Assembly: GCA_030425285.1 (NCBI GenBank)
Contig: JAUIAY010000012.1
Span: forward strand, 1 to 64,000
Direction: 5' to 3'
DNA: 64,000 nucleotides
Origin: Bacteroidia bacterium
Lineage (GTDB): Bacteria > Bacteroidota > Bacteroidia > Flavobacteriales > Flavobacteriaceae
The notes beneath the pieces were generated by a model. It was not told the DNA's origin. It ran no database searches and saw only the letters and a program-made list of their open reading frames with translations. The position numbers and the translations under genes are program-made. Every line of letters begins with the position of its first letter. Within the stretch, counting starts at the first letter, position 1. Below are positions 31,782 through 39,016 of the stretch, one piece after another.

Positions 31782-33086
31782 CTAACTAACTGCTTGTTTG
31801 TAAGTCTTTAAGCAGCGCTCTCTAGCTTCTTTGTGGTCTACTATGGGTTGTGGATAAGTGAGTTCTTGATATTCAGGCACCCATTTCTTGATGTATTGAT
31901 GATCTTTGTCAAACTTTTCAATTTGGGTCGTTGGGTTGAATATCCTAAAATAGGGAGCTGCATCAACACCGCAACCAGCAACCCATTGCCAGTTACCTAT
32001 GTTGCTTGCCATTTCATAATCATGCAATTTTTCGGCGAAATAGGCTTCGCCCCAACGCCAATCAATCAATAAATGCTTACACAAAAACGAACCAACAAGC
32101 ATTCTAACACGATTGTGCATATAGCCGGTTTCGTTTAACTCGCGCATACCTGCATCAACCAACGGATATCCTGTTTGACCATCACACCAAGCTTTAAATT
32201 CCGTTTCATTGTTACGCCATTCGATTCTATCATATTTGGGTTTAAAGCTTTCACTTACCGTTCTAGGGTAGTGCCATAATATTTGCATAAAAAACTCTCG
32301 CCAAATGAGTTCTTGCCAAAAGACTTCGTTTTTTTCGGAAATGGCCTTTTTAACCATTCTTCGAATGCTAACCGTACCAAATCGTAAATGAGGACCTAAA
32401 TGAGAGGTAGCATCTTGAGCCGGGAAATTGCGTTTGTCTTCATATTCTTGAATAATTTTTGGAGTGACTTGGCATTCAGCAATAGATTGATTGGATTTTT
32501 CAAATCCAATATCGGATAGCGACAAATTTGGCAATCTGGAATGAGTCACGACATTTTTTAAATACTTACTAGTATCATAAGTAGTAAGATTTTCTGATTT
32601 AAATATGCTTTTCCAGGTTTTCATATAGGGTGTGTAAACCATATATGGATCACCATCACTTTTAACAATCTCATCTTTTTCGAAAATGACTTGGTCTTTA
32701 AAAGTTTTAAAGTTAATGCCTTGATTATTTAAAAACTCTTTAACTTCCTTGTCACGTTTAATAGCGTAAGGCTCGTAATCATGATTGGTGTAAACAGATT
32801 TAATATTATAATCAGTTGTCAAGCTTTTGAATATTGCTAATGGTTTTCCATAGAATATGGCAATACTACTTCCATGATTTTCCAGAAGGGAATCACGCAT
32901 ACCTTGAAGCGTGTTGTGAATGAATGTTACTCTAGCATCATTAGGAGGCAGTTTATCCAAAATTTCCTCATCAAAAATGAAAATAGGCATAACGGGATTA
33001 TCACATTTAAGAGCTTGCATAAAACCATGATTGTCATCCAATCTTAAATCTCTGCGAAACCAAAAAATAGACAAGGGTTCATTCAT
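31782..33086 (-). CDS. Cryptochrome/DNA photolyase family protein
   Basis: This 434-residue protein has the N-terminal antenna-binding Rossmann domain starting 'LSIFWFRRDLRLDDNHGFMQAL' and the C-terminal FAD domain with 'WQELIWREFFMQILWHYPR', 'ETGYMHNRVRMLVGSFL' and 'IGNWQWVAGCGVDAAPYFRIF'. The Trp residues used for electron transfer to FAD appear conserved. It most likely repairs cyclobutane dimers using blue light, although cryptochrome-type signalling is possible. It is the last gene of a tight leftward operon with SRPBCC, TspO and glutathione peroxidase genes, a light and oxidative-stress set common in marine Flavobacteria. Confidence 0.93.
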   Translation of the reverse strand: MNEPLSIFWFRRDLRLDDNHGFMQALKCDNPVMPIFIFDEEILDKLPPNDARVTFIHNTLQGMRDSLLENHGSSIAIFYGKPLAIFKSLTTDYNIKSVYTNHDYEPYAIKRDKEVKEFLNNQGINFKTFKDQVIFEKDEIVKSDGDPYMVYTPYMKTWKSIFKSENLTTYDTSKYLKNVVTHSRLPNLSLSDIGFEKSNQSIAECQVTPKIIQEYEDKRNFPAQDATSHLGPHLRFGTVSIRRMVKKAISEKNEVFWQELIWREFFMQILWHYPRTVSESFKPKYDRIEWRNNETEFKAWCDGQTGYPLVDAGMRELNETGYMHNRVRMLVGSFLCKHLLIDWRWGEAYFAEKLHDYEMASNIGNWQWVAGCGVDAAPYFRIFNPTTQIEKFDKDHQYIKKWVPEYQELTYPQPIVDHKEARERCLKTYKQAVS

Positions 33087-33088
33087 AA

Positions 33089-33550
33089 TTATAGAGTTCC
33101 AAAAAGTTCCGTTAATTTGTTTTGTCTATATTCAAAAATTTCTTCTAATTTAGGTTTCACTAAAATAGGATGAACCAACTGTCCGATAATACCCATTGGA
33201 ATTTTGTAGTCAATAATATCTTCCATTTCAACACCCCCTTGAACCTCTTTAATGAAGTGTTTGTGATGCCAAAGTGAATAAGGCCCGAAACGCTGTTCAT
33301 CTACAAAATACTGTTTGTCTTTGACATGCGTGATTTCGGTCACCCATTTTGTTTTGATTCCCAATATAGGGGTCACAATGTATTGAATGATTTGTCCGGC
33401 ATACATGGGTCTGTCGGCTCCTGAAAGGATATTAAATCCCATATAATCTGGGGTGATAACTTTTAGGTTTTTAGCATCAGATAGGAAATCCCAAGCTTGG
33501 TTAACTGTTATGGGTAACTTTTGCTTCTTATGTAGTTTATAAATTTTCAT
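33089..33550 (-). CDS. SRPBCC-fold protein of the photolyase operon
   Basis: This 153-residue protein shows the SRPBCC start 'LPITVNQAWDFLSDAKNLKVITPDYMGF' and a hydrophobic central strand 'QIIQYIVTPILGIKTKWVTEI'. Close relatives are annotated as ligand-binding or 'cell division inhibitor' proteins and often sit next to photolyase genes. It begins at the TspO stop and ends 2 bases before the photolyase start. Substrate is unknown. Confidence 0.85.
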   Translation of the reverse strand: MKIYKLHKKQKLPITVNQAWDFLSDAKNLKVITPDYMGFNILSGADRPMYAGQIIQYIVTPILGIKTKWVTEITHVKDKQYFVDEQRFGPYSLWHHKHFIKEVQGGVEMEDIIDYKIPMGIIGQLVHPILVKPKLEEIFEYRQNKLTELFGTL

Positions 33551-34014
33551 TAGTTATTTAGAAAAATATAACCATTTAATGAGGTTGCTATAAGTAACCA
33601 TAGTATATATGGAAGTAGTAAGAATCTATACATCTTAATTTCATCCATTCTGTACTTGAAAAAGAAATAAAAAATCACTAGAGTCAGAAGCACAATTGTT
33701 ATTAGGCCTAACCCTATCTGACGTTGATTAAAGAAAATAAAATTCCAAATAATATTCAGAAACACTTGAAAGGAAAATAACGTTCTCAAAAATCGCGAAT
33801 CTTCATTTTCGAACAGTTTGGCAAGATAGATAGAAAAGCAAATCATAATTATAGTCCAAGCTATACCAAAAACCCATCCAGCTGGTGTCCAAGGAGCCTT
33901 AATTAAGTTATTATACCAATCTGATTGTGGACCATTATTCATCAACCAACTTCCCAAAGCGAGACTTCCGAAATTGATGATTAGAAAAAAAACGATCCGC
34001 TTCACAAAACTCAT
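33550..34014 (-). CDS. TspO/MBR family membrane protein
   Basis: This 154-residue protein has five hydrophobic segments and the TspO signature: 'WYNNLIKAPWTPAGWVFGIAWTI' in the first half, 'NIIWNFIFFNQRQIGLGL' in the fourth segment, and the closing 'LPYILWLLIATSLNGYIFLNN'. TspO proteins bind tetrapyrroles and respond to light, oxygen and porphyrins. Placement with photolyase and peroxidase genes fits protection from photo-oxidative stress. It overlaps the peroxidase gene by 4 bases (ATGA). Confidence 0.93.
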   Translation of the reverse strand: MSFVKRIVFFLIINFGSLALGSWLMNNGPQSDWYNNLIKAPWTPAGWVFGIAWTIIMICFSIYLAKLFENEDSRFLRTLFSFQVFLNIIWNFIFFNQRQIGLGLITIVLLTLVIFYFFFKYRMDEIKMYRFLLLPYILWLLIATSLNGYIFLNN

Positions 34015-34553
34015 TGTATGTGTTTAGTGATTTTGGAGCTTAAGGGTTTGGTAATAGAATAATAGTAATCTATAAGTTCACCATTTTTTCCAACCAAATA
34101 TTTTTGGAAATTCCATTTAACAGAGGAACTCGATTGACCATTCTGTTCTTTATGGGTTAGCCACTTGTAGAGTGGATGTTGATTGTCACCTTTAACATCC
34201 ACTTTTTCGGTCATGAGAAAGGTGACGCCATAGTTTTTCTCGCAAAAGGCTTTGATTTCATTGGCTGAACCTGGTTCTTGACTACCAAACTGATTGCAGG
34301 GCACACCGATAATCATTAAGTTGTCTTGATAAGTGTCGTACAGTTTTTGTAAATCTTCATATTGTCCAGTAAAGCCACATTCGGAGGCTACGTTTACAAA
34401 AAGTAAATATTTTCCTTTATAATCGGATAATGCTATTGGAACACCTTCCAAACTATTAATTTGAATATTATAGATAGAAGTAATTGGTGCATTTTGCGCT
34501 ACTGATTTGTTAAATATGTTGAGCATCATAAAGGCTGTTATTAAATATTTCAT
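34011..34553 (-). CDS. Glutathione peroxidase family protein (Cys type), exported
   Basis: This 180-residue protein has an N-terminal signal-like segment ending in 'SVAQ'. The peroxidase active site follows: C59 in 'VNVASECGFTGQYEDLQ' (Cys in place of selenocysteine), Gln in 'GVPCNQFGSQEPG', and Trp in 'SSVKWNFQKYLVG'. The enzyme reduces hydrogen or lipid peroxides with thiols, probably thioredoxin rather than glutathione in this phylum. The signal suggests periplasmic location. It is second in a leftward operon that runs on to TspO, SRPBCC and photolyase. Confidence 0.92.
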   Translation of the reverse strand: MKYLITAFMMLNIFNKSVAQNAPITSIYNIQINSLEGVPIALSDYKGKYLLFVNVASECGFTGQYEDLQKLYDTYQDNLMIIGVPCNQFGSQEPGSANEIKAFCEKNYGVTFLMTEKVDVKGDNQHPLYKWLTHKEQNGQSSSSVKWNFQKYLVGKNGELIDYYYSITKPLSSKITKHIQ

Positions 34554-34564
34554 AAGATGAATGG

Positions 34565-34813
34565 CTATGCTGTTAAGGGTTTTCCTTTAAGGCGTTTTTC
34601 CACTTTTTGTTTAATTGCCGTTAAGCGCTTCATTAAATCCATAATTTTAGCATCTTTTTTCTGTTTGTATATTTGGTTTAGATCTAAAATCAATTGTTTG
34701 GCCTCCCTAGAAATTTCAATACGATCACTGGTGGAGAGCGATTTCATTTTACGCTGTTCAAATTCCAAGGCCTTTTCAATTGTTTCAGGTGTATTTTCAA
34801 GATTATCTTTCAT
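34565..34813 (-). CDS. Small helical hypothetical protein heading the photolyase operon
   Basis: This 82-residue protein is highly charged and predicted helical ('IEKALEFEQRKMKSLSTSDR', 'DLMKRLTAIKQKVEKRLKGK'), with no signal peptide or known motif. It lies 11 bases upstream of the glutathione peroxidase gene on the same strand, so it is probably the first gene of the operon. I do not recognise the family. Confidence 0.65.
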   Translation of the reverse strand: MKDNLENTPETIEKALEFEQRKMKSLSTSDRIEISREAKQLILDLNQIYKQKKDAKIMDLMKRLTAIKQKVEKRLKGKPLTA

Positions 34814-35014
34814 TTAGTTTTTTAATTTTTAAGAGCATATAGCTTAATATAAGTAATTGGATATTTCCTTAAAGCCCTAATATAATTCTAAATTAACATT
34901 TTAAAGAAGGATCTCAATATAATTAATTTATGACAGAATTGGTAAATTCTTTATTATGATAAAGAGTAAAAAATCAATGTATATGTTGTATATTTAGCTT
35001 ATAACTATTGTTAA

Positions 35015-35446
35015 ATGAAAAAAGGTATATATACTTTATTGTTTCTATTTTTATTTGGAGTATTTTCTGTAAATGGTCAGAACGGTAAATCACAAAAACA
35101 AATTAGGCGTGATGCTGCTAAAGTTGATACCGTTTATACTGTTAAAGAACGTGCTAGAATGGGACGTTGGCTATATGACAGGGTAAATGAAATGGGGTTG
35201 TCTGATGAAGTTAGGGAAGAGTATGACGCTATAGTCTTTTCACGAATTTATGATATGACGCGCCTGAATGACACAGATAAGAATTATTCAAGTGAAGAGA
35301 TTCATGCTAAATTTGATGATCTTACAGACAAAATGAATAATGAAGTAAAAGACCTTTTAACTACGGAACAGTATATAAATCATTTAGAGAATTTTTCTAA
35401 ATTGATTAGAAGTGTGTATAATAAATTCGATTGGGATGATAAATAA
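35015..35446 (+). CDS. Secreted hypothetical protein
   Basis: This 143-residue protein starts with a clear signal peptide (MKKGIYTLLFLFLFGVFSVNG, cut before Gln). The mature part is charged and probably helical ('KERARMGRWLYDRVNEMGLSDE'). No catalytic motif is seen. It stands alone 82 bases before a DUF2911 gene on the same strand. I do not recognise the family. Confidence 0.75.
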   Translation: MKKGIYTLLFLFLFGVFSVNGQNGKSQKQIRRDAAKVDTVYTVKERARMGRWLYDRVNEMGLSDEVREEYDAIVFSRIYDMTRLNDTDKNYSSEEIHAKFDDLTDKMNNEVKDLLTTEQYINHLENFSKLIRSVYNKFDWDDK

Positions 35447-35528
35447 TAAATACATTCATTTATAATTATCTTAACATTCCTATTTTTGCTAATTACTAAT
35501 TTTACAATAATTAATTAATACTAATCAT

Positions 35529-36377
35529 ATGAAAAAACTTTTATTTTTTACTTTACTATTAGCCTTTTCATTCACTATGAATGCACAGGTTGTAACGCCT
35601 CAACCTAGTCCCTTATGCAAGTTGGAACAAAAGGTTGGATTGACTGATGTTACCGTTGAATATTCTCGTCCTGGTGTTAAGGGAAGGAAAATATTTGGAG
35701 GCCTTGAAGCCTATGATAAAATGTGGCGAACAGGTGCCAATAAAAATACCATAATTACATTTAGTGATCCTGTAGTCATTAGTGGTTATAAATTAAAGGC
35801 GGGATCGTATGCTATTTTTACAAAACCTGGGGAATCCCTTTGGGAGGTTTATTTTTATTCAGATACTAATAATTGGGGTACGCCTAAAGAGTGGGATGAC
35901 AGTAAAGTGGCTGCAATCGTCAAAGTTAAGGCAATGGAAATTCCTTTTTCCATAGAAACATTTACTATTGACATTAACAATATAAGTAATTCTAGTGCTA
36001 CGTTAGAACTTATTTGGGAAAAGACCTATTTGGCCATTCCGTTTGAAGTTCCTACAGACGACAAGGTATTGGCATCTATTAATGATGCTTTGAATGGTAC
36101 GCCAACAGCTCAAGACTATTTTGCATCTGCAGTTTATTATTTGCAAGAAGGCAAAGATGTGAAACAAGCTAAAGAATGGATTGACAAATCAATGTCTATG
36201 ACCGATGAGCCTGCTTTTTGGCAGTTGCGTCAACAATCTCTAATCTATGCTAAATCTGGTGACACAGAAGGTGCTATTGCATTAGCCAAAAAATCATTGG
36301 CAGCAGCTAAAGAAGCAGGTAATGACCAGTATGTGAAATTTAATGAGGAATCTATAAAAGAATGGGGTTCTAATTAA
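35529..36377 (+). CDS. DUF2911 domain protein, secreted
   Basis: This 282-residue protein has a signal peptide (MKKLLFFTLLLAFSFTMNAQ) followed by the DUF2911 domain: 'QKVGLTDVTVEYSRPGVKGRKIFG', 'WRTGANKNTIITFSDPVVISG', 'AGSYAIFTKPGESLWEVYF'. The C-terminal third has TPR-like helices ('AKEWIDKSMSMTDEPAFWQL', 'GDTEGAIALAKKSLAAAKEAG'). The family is common in Bacteroidota and has no known biochemical role. A strong hairpin terminator follows. Confidence 0.9.
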   Translation: MKKLLFFTLLLAFSFTMNAQVVTPQPSPLCKLEQKVGLTDVTVEYSRPGVKGRKIFGGLEAYDKMWRTGANKNTIITFSDPVVISGYKLKAGSYAIFTKPGESLWEVYFYSDTNNWGTPKEWDDSKVAAIVKVKAMEIPFSIETFTIDINNISNSSATLELIWEKTYLAIPFEVPTDDKVLASINDALNGTPTAQDYFASAVYYLQEGKDVKQAKEWIDKSMSMTDEPAFWQLRQQSLIYAKSGDTEGAIALAKKSLAAAKEAGNDQYVKFNEESIKEWGSN

Positions 36378-36394
36378 TAATTTCAAAACCTAAT

Positions 36395-36424
36395 AAAAAA
36401 AGCGACCATTTGGTCGCTTTTTTT
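36395..36424. terminator. Bidirectional terminator
   Basis: AGCGACCA pairs with TGGTCGCT around a two-base centre, with a run of A before and T after. It ends the DUF2911 gene; the opposing XRE gene's stop codon lies at its right edge. Confidence 0.9.
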
Positions 36425-36623
36425 AATCCGTATCTTCAAGAAAGAAAATATCCTCAACAGATTTTTTAAACAGTCTGGAAATCTTTAAGGCCAGAACAGT
36501 TGAAGGGACATATTTATTTTTTTCCATAGCGTTTATGGTCTGTCTGCTTACGCCAATTCGATCTGCTAAATCGGCTTGTGTTAGGTTGTGAATGGCTCTT
36601 TCTACTTTTAAATTATTCTTCAT
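36423..36623 (-). CDS. XRE-family transcriptional regulator
   Basis: This 66-residue protein is a single Cro/C1 helix-turn-helix ('HNLTQADLADRIGVSRQTINAMEKNKYVPS') and ends 'KKSVEDIFFLED', the pattern of YgzD/YozG-type regulators in which the short tail follows the fold directly. It overlaps the upstream membrane-protein gene by 11 bases, a widespread pairing in which the regulator controls the operon. Target is probably its own promoter. Confidence 0.9.
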   Translation of the reverse strand: MKNNLKVERAIHNLTQADLADRIGVSRQTINAMEKNKYVPSTVLALKISRLFKKSVEDIFFLEDTD

Positions 36624-37080
36624 GACCAGCAGATTTAAACTTTATAAAATTGAATCTAAAAATAAAAAAGAGCAAAGGAGTAAAGACATTAAATATCAGC
36701 ACATTGAAAAAAGTCATATCATATACAAAAACGATTGTAAGTAGTAGTAACACATAGTTGAATATAATAGCCCAAACCAACGATTCTGTTCGTAGTTTGT
36801 ATATGTATTCATCTTCAACTTTTTCTTTAGTGAAGCCAACTAGCAAACCACCGATGATAATACAAATAAAGACCAATTCATCAGCAATGCCATTTTCAAC
36901 GATTTTGAAGAAACCGGCATCACCTAAAAAAGGATCACTGTAAATAGAAAAAACCTTGGTCACCATGAGTTCGCCATCATAGCCAATGGCATAAAGGACG
37001 ATACCCGCAAGTAAACCTACGCTAAAAAGTAACCAGCCTAGTAGCTTAAATTTATTTGGTAATAAATAATTTGTGTTCAT
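36613..37080 (-). CDS. Membrane protein paired with the XRE regulator
   Basis: The start is ATG 37080 (MNTNYLLPNKFK), giving 155 residues; a frame extension to 37122 lacks support. Four hydrophobic segments are visible: 'LLGWLLFSVGLLAGIVLYAIG', 'ADELVFICIIIGGLLVGF', 'VWAIIFNYVLLLLTIVFVYD' and 'VLIFNVFTPLLFFIFRF'. Such multi-span proteins next to a small XRE regulator are common in Bacteroidota, with unknown function. Confidence 0.78.
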   Translation of the reverse strand: MNTNYLLPNKFKLLGWLLFSVGLLAGIVLYAIGYDGELMVTKVFSIYSDPFLGDAGFFKIVENGIADELVFICIIIGGLLVGFTKEKVEDEYIYKLRTESLVWAIIFNYVLLLLTIVFVYDMTFFNVLIFNVFTPLLFFIFRFNFIKFKSAGHEE

Positions 37081-37218
37081 AACTGTTCGATTTTTTAAAT
37101 TGATAGACCAAATGTAAAACAAACTTTACATATAGACAAATAAAATTTATAAAAAGTAACAAATTGTTTACATAAAAGTGTTTTGAATATCAGTTTTTTA
37201 GTAAAGGAATAGTATGAA

Positions 37219-38910
37219 CTAGGCCAGCTTTTTGGTAATAGGTTGTAGTAAATGGGCAATAATAATAACTATTGCACAACCAACAAAATTCAACCACAGG
37301 AATGGTAGATTGATATATTCGTATTCGTTTAAAAAGAATAACATGATTACTAATACTTGTGTAATGAGAGCAGCTATAAAGACTGCATGACCTTTTATGT
37401 ATTTAAAAAAGAAGGCCAACAAGAAAATACCTAATACATTGCCATAGAAAATAGAGCCTATAATATTTACTAATTGAATCAAGTTTTCGGCTAGATTGGC
37501 CACGCAAGCAACCAGAATGGCTAATACACCCCAGGCTAATGTAAACCATCTGGAAGCTTTTACTATTTCTGTTTCGCTTTTTTCAGGCGTGTTTCGTTTG
37601 TATAAATCTATTGTGGTTGTCGAGGCCAAAGCATTTAGTTCGCTAGAGGTACTTGACATGGCTGCACTTAAGATAACCGCCAGAAGTAATCCAATAAGTC
37701 CGCGTGGTAAATTATTCAGTATAAAATGGATGAATACATAATCTTTGTCATTGCTTTCAACCTTAACCTGTTTAACTTCGCCGGCTTTGTCAATTAAGGA
37801 CTGTGCACGTTTGCGAATACTATCATTTTTAGAATTGGCCAGAGCAACTTCAACTATAGTAGATTCATTTTTGTTGGATATGAAGTCTTCAATGAGTAGT
37901 TGTTTGGTTTCAAAAAGGGCATCTTGTTCTACTTGTAATTTTTGATATTCACTAGCATATTCTGTATCTAGAACAATTTCTGAAGCAACCGGATTAAAAT
38001 TAAGCGGTGCTTTATTGAACTGATAAAAAACGAATACCATGACACCTACCAACAAAATAAAAAATTGCATAGGCACTTTAAAGAGTCCGTTAAAGAGCAG
38101 ACCTAATTGCATTTCCTTAACCGATTTACCCGAAAGGTAACGCTGAACCTGACTTTGATCCGTACCAAAGTAGGAAAGCATTAAGAATGTGCCACCAATG
38201 ATGCCGCTCCAAAAGGTGTAACGATTGTTCAAATCAAAAGAGAAATCCAAGATATCCATTTTACCACTGGCACCAGCTATGTCTAAAGCATTACTGAATG
38301 TAATATTTTCAGGCAGTTTGTTGACAATGAGAATGAAAGCAATGATCATTCCTGTGAAAATGACCACCATTTGATGCTTTTGAGTAACATTGACAGCTTT
38401 GGTACCACCAGAAACCGTGTAAATAATAACCAAAACACCAATAATGATATTCAGCAATAGCAAATTCCAACCAAGCACAACCGACAGTATAATGGCAGGC
38501 GCAAAGATGGTAATACCTGCAGCCAAGCCTCGTTGAATTAAGAATAAGATGGCAGTGAGTGTTCGTGTTTTTAAATCGAAACGATTTTCCAAAAACTCAT
38601 AAGCTGTATAAACTTTCAATTTATGATAGAGCGGTATAAATACCATACAAATGACGACCATGGCAATAGGCAATCCGAAGTAAAACTGGACAAAACCCAT
38701 TCCATCATTAAATGCTTGACCAGGCGTTGACAAAAACGTAATGGCACTGGCTTGAGTAGCCATAACCGAAAGGCCAATGGTCCACCATTTTGAGGTGTTG
38801 CCACCCTTTAAATAATCCTGAACATTTTTGCTGCCTCGGGTTTGGTAGGTTCCGTAAGCAACAATTGCCAGAAGGGTTAGTGATAAAATAATCCAGTCTA
38901 AAGTTTCCAT
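37219..38910 (-). CDS. Sodium:solute symporter (SSS family)
   Basis: This 563-residue inner-membrane protein has about 13 hydrophobic segments and SSS landmarks: 'WWTIGLSVMATQASAITFLSTPGQAF' near residue 42 and 'TDQSQVQRYLSGKSVKEMQ' near residue 245. A charged soluble insert of about 95 residues (about 300-395) follows 'FNPVASEIVLDTEYASEY', seen in many Bacteroidota versions. It takes up a solute with Na+, perhaps a sugar or sialic-acid-like molecule. Its gene follows a 33-residue membrane peptide gene and a PIG-L deacetylase gene on the same strand, suggesting uptake linked to an N-acetyl sugar. Confidence 0.92.
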   Translation of the reverse strand: METLDWIILSLTLLAIVAYGTYQTRGSKNVQDYLKGGNTSKWWTIGLSVMATQASAITFLSTPGQAFNDGMGFVQFYFGLPIAMVVICMVFIPLYHKLKVYTAYEFLENRFDLKTRTLTAILFLIQRGLAAGITIFAPAIILSVVLGWNLLLLNIIIGVLVIIYTVSGGTKAVNVTQKHQMVVIFTGMIIAFILIVNKLPENITFSNALDIAGASGKMDILDFSFDLNNRYTFWSGIIGGTFLMLSYFGTDQSQVQRYLSGKSVKEMQLGLLFNGLFKVPMQFFILLVGVMVFVFYQFNKAPLNFNPVASEIVLDTEYASEYQKLQVEQDALFETKQLLIEDFISNKNESTIVEVALANSKNDSIRKRAQSLIDKAGEVKQVKVESNDKDYVFIHFILNNLPRGLIGLLLAVILSAAMSSTSSELNALASTTTIDLYKRNTPEKSETEIVKASRWFTLAWGVLAILVACVANLAENLIQLVNIIGSIFYGNVLGIFLLAFFFKYIKGHAVFIAALITQVLVIMLFFLNEYEYINLPFLWLNFVGCAIVIIIAHLLQPITKKLA

Positions 38911-38911
38911 A

Positions 38912-39013
38912 TTAGAAGGCTTGCATTATTAAATAGAATACAATCCAATACACCACATTAGCTCCTAGAACTAGGGTGTACATCTTTTTCCACTTATAGC
39001 TGGATTCATTCAT
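38912..39013 (-). CDS. Small single-span membrane protein (33 residues) next to the symporter
   Basis: The ORF MNESSYKWKKMYTLVLGANV...AF has one hydrophobic helix with basic residues before it. Its stop is one base ahead of the symporter start, and it begins 3 bases after the PIG-L stop, so it fits exactly in the operon. Very small subunits partner SSS transporters in other bacteria. The tight spacing argues it is a real gene. Confidence 0.6.
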   Translation of the reverse strand: MNESSYKWKKMYTLVLGANVVYWIVFYLIMQAF

Positions 39014-39016
39014 GGG

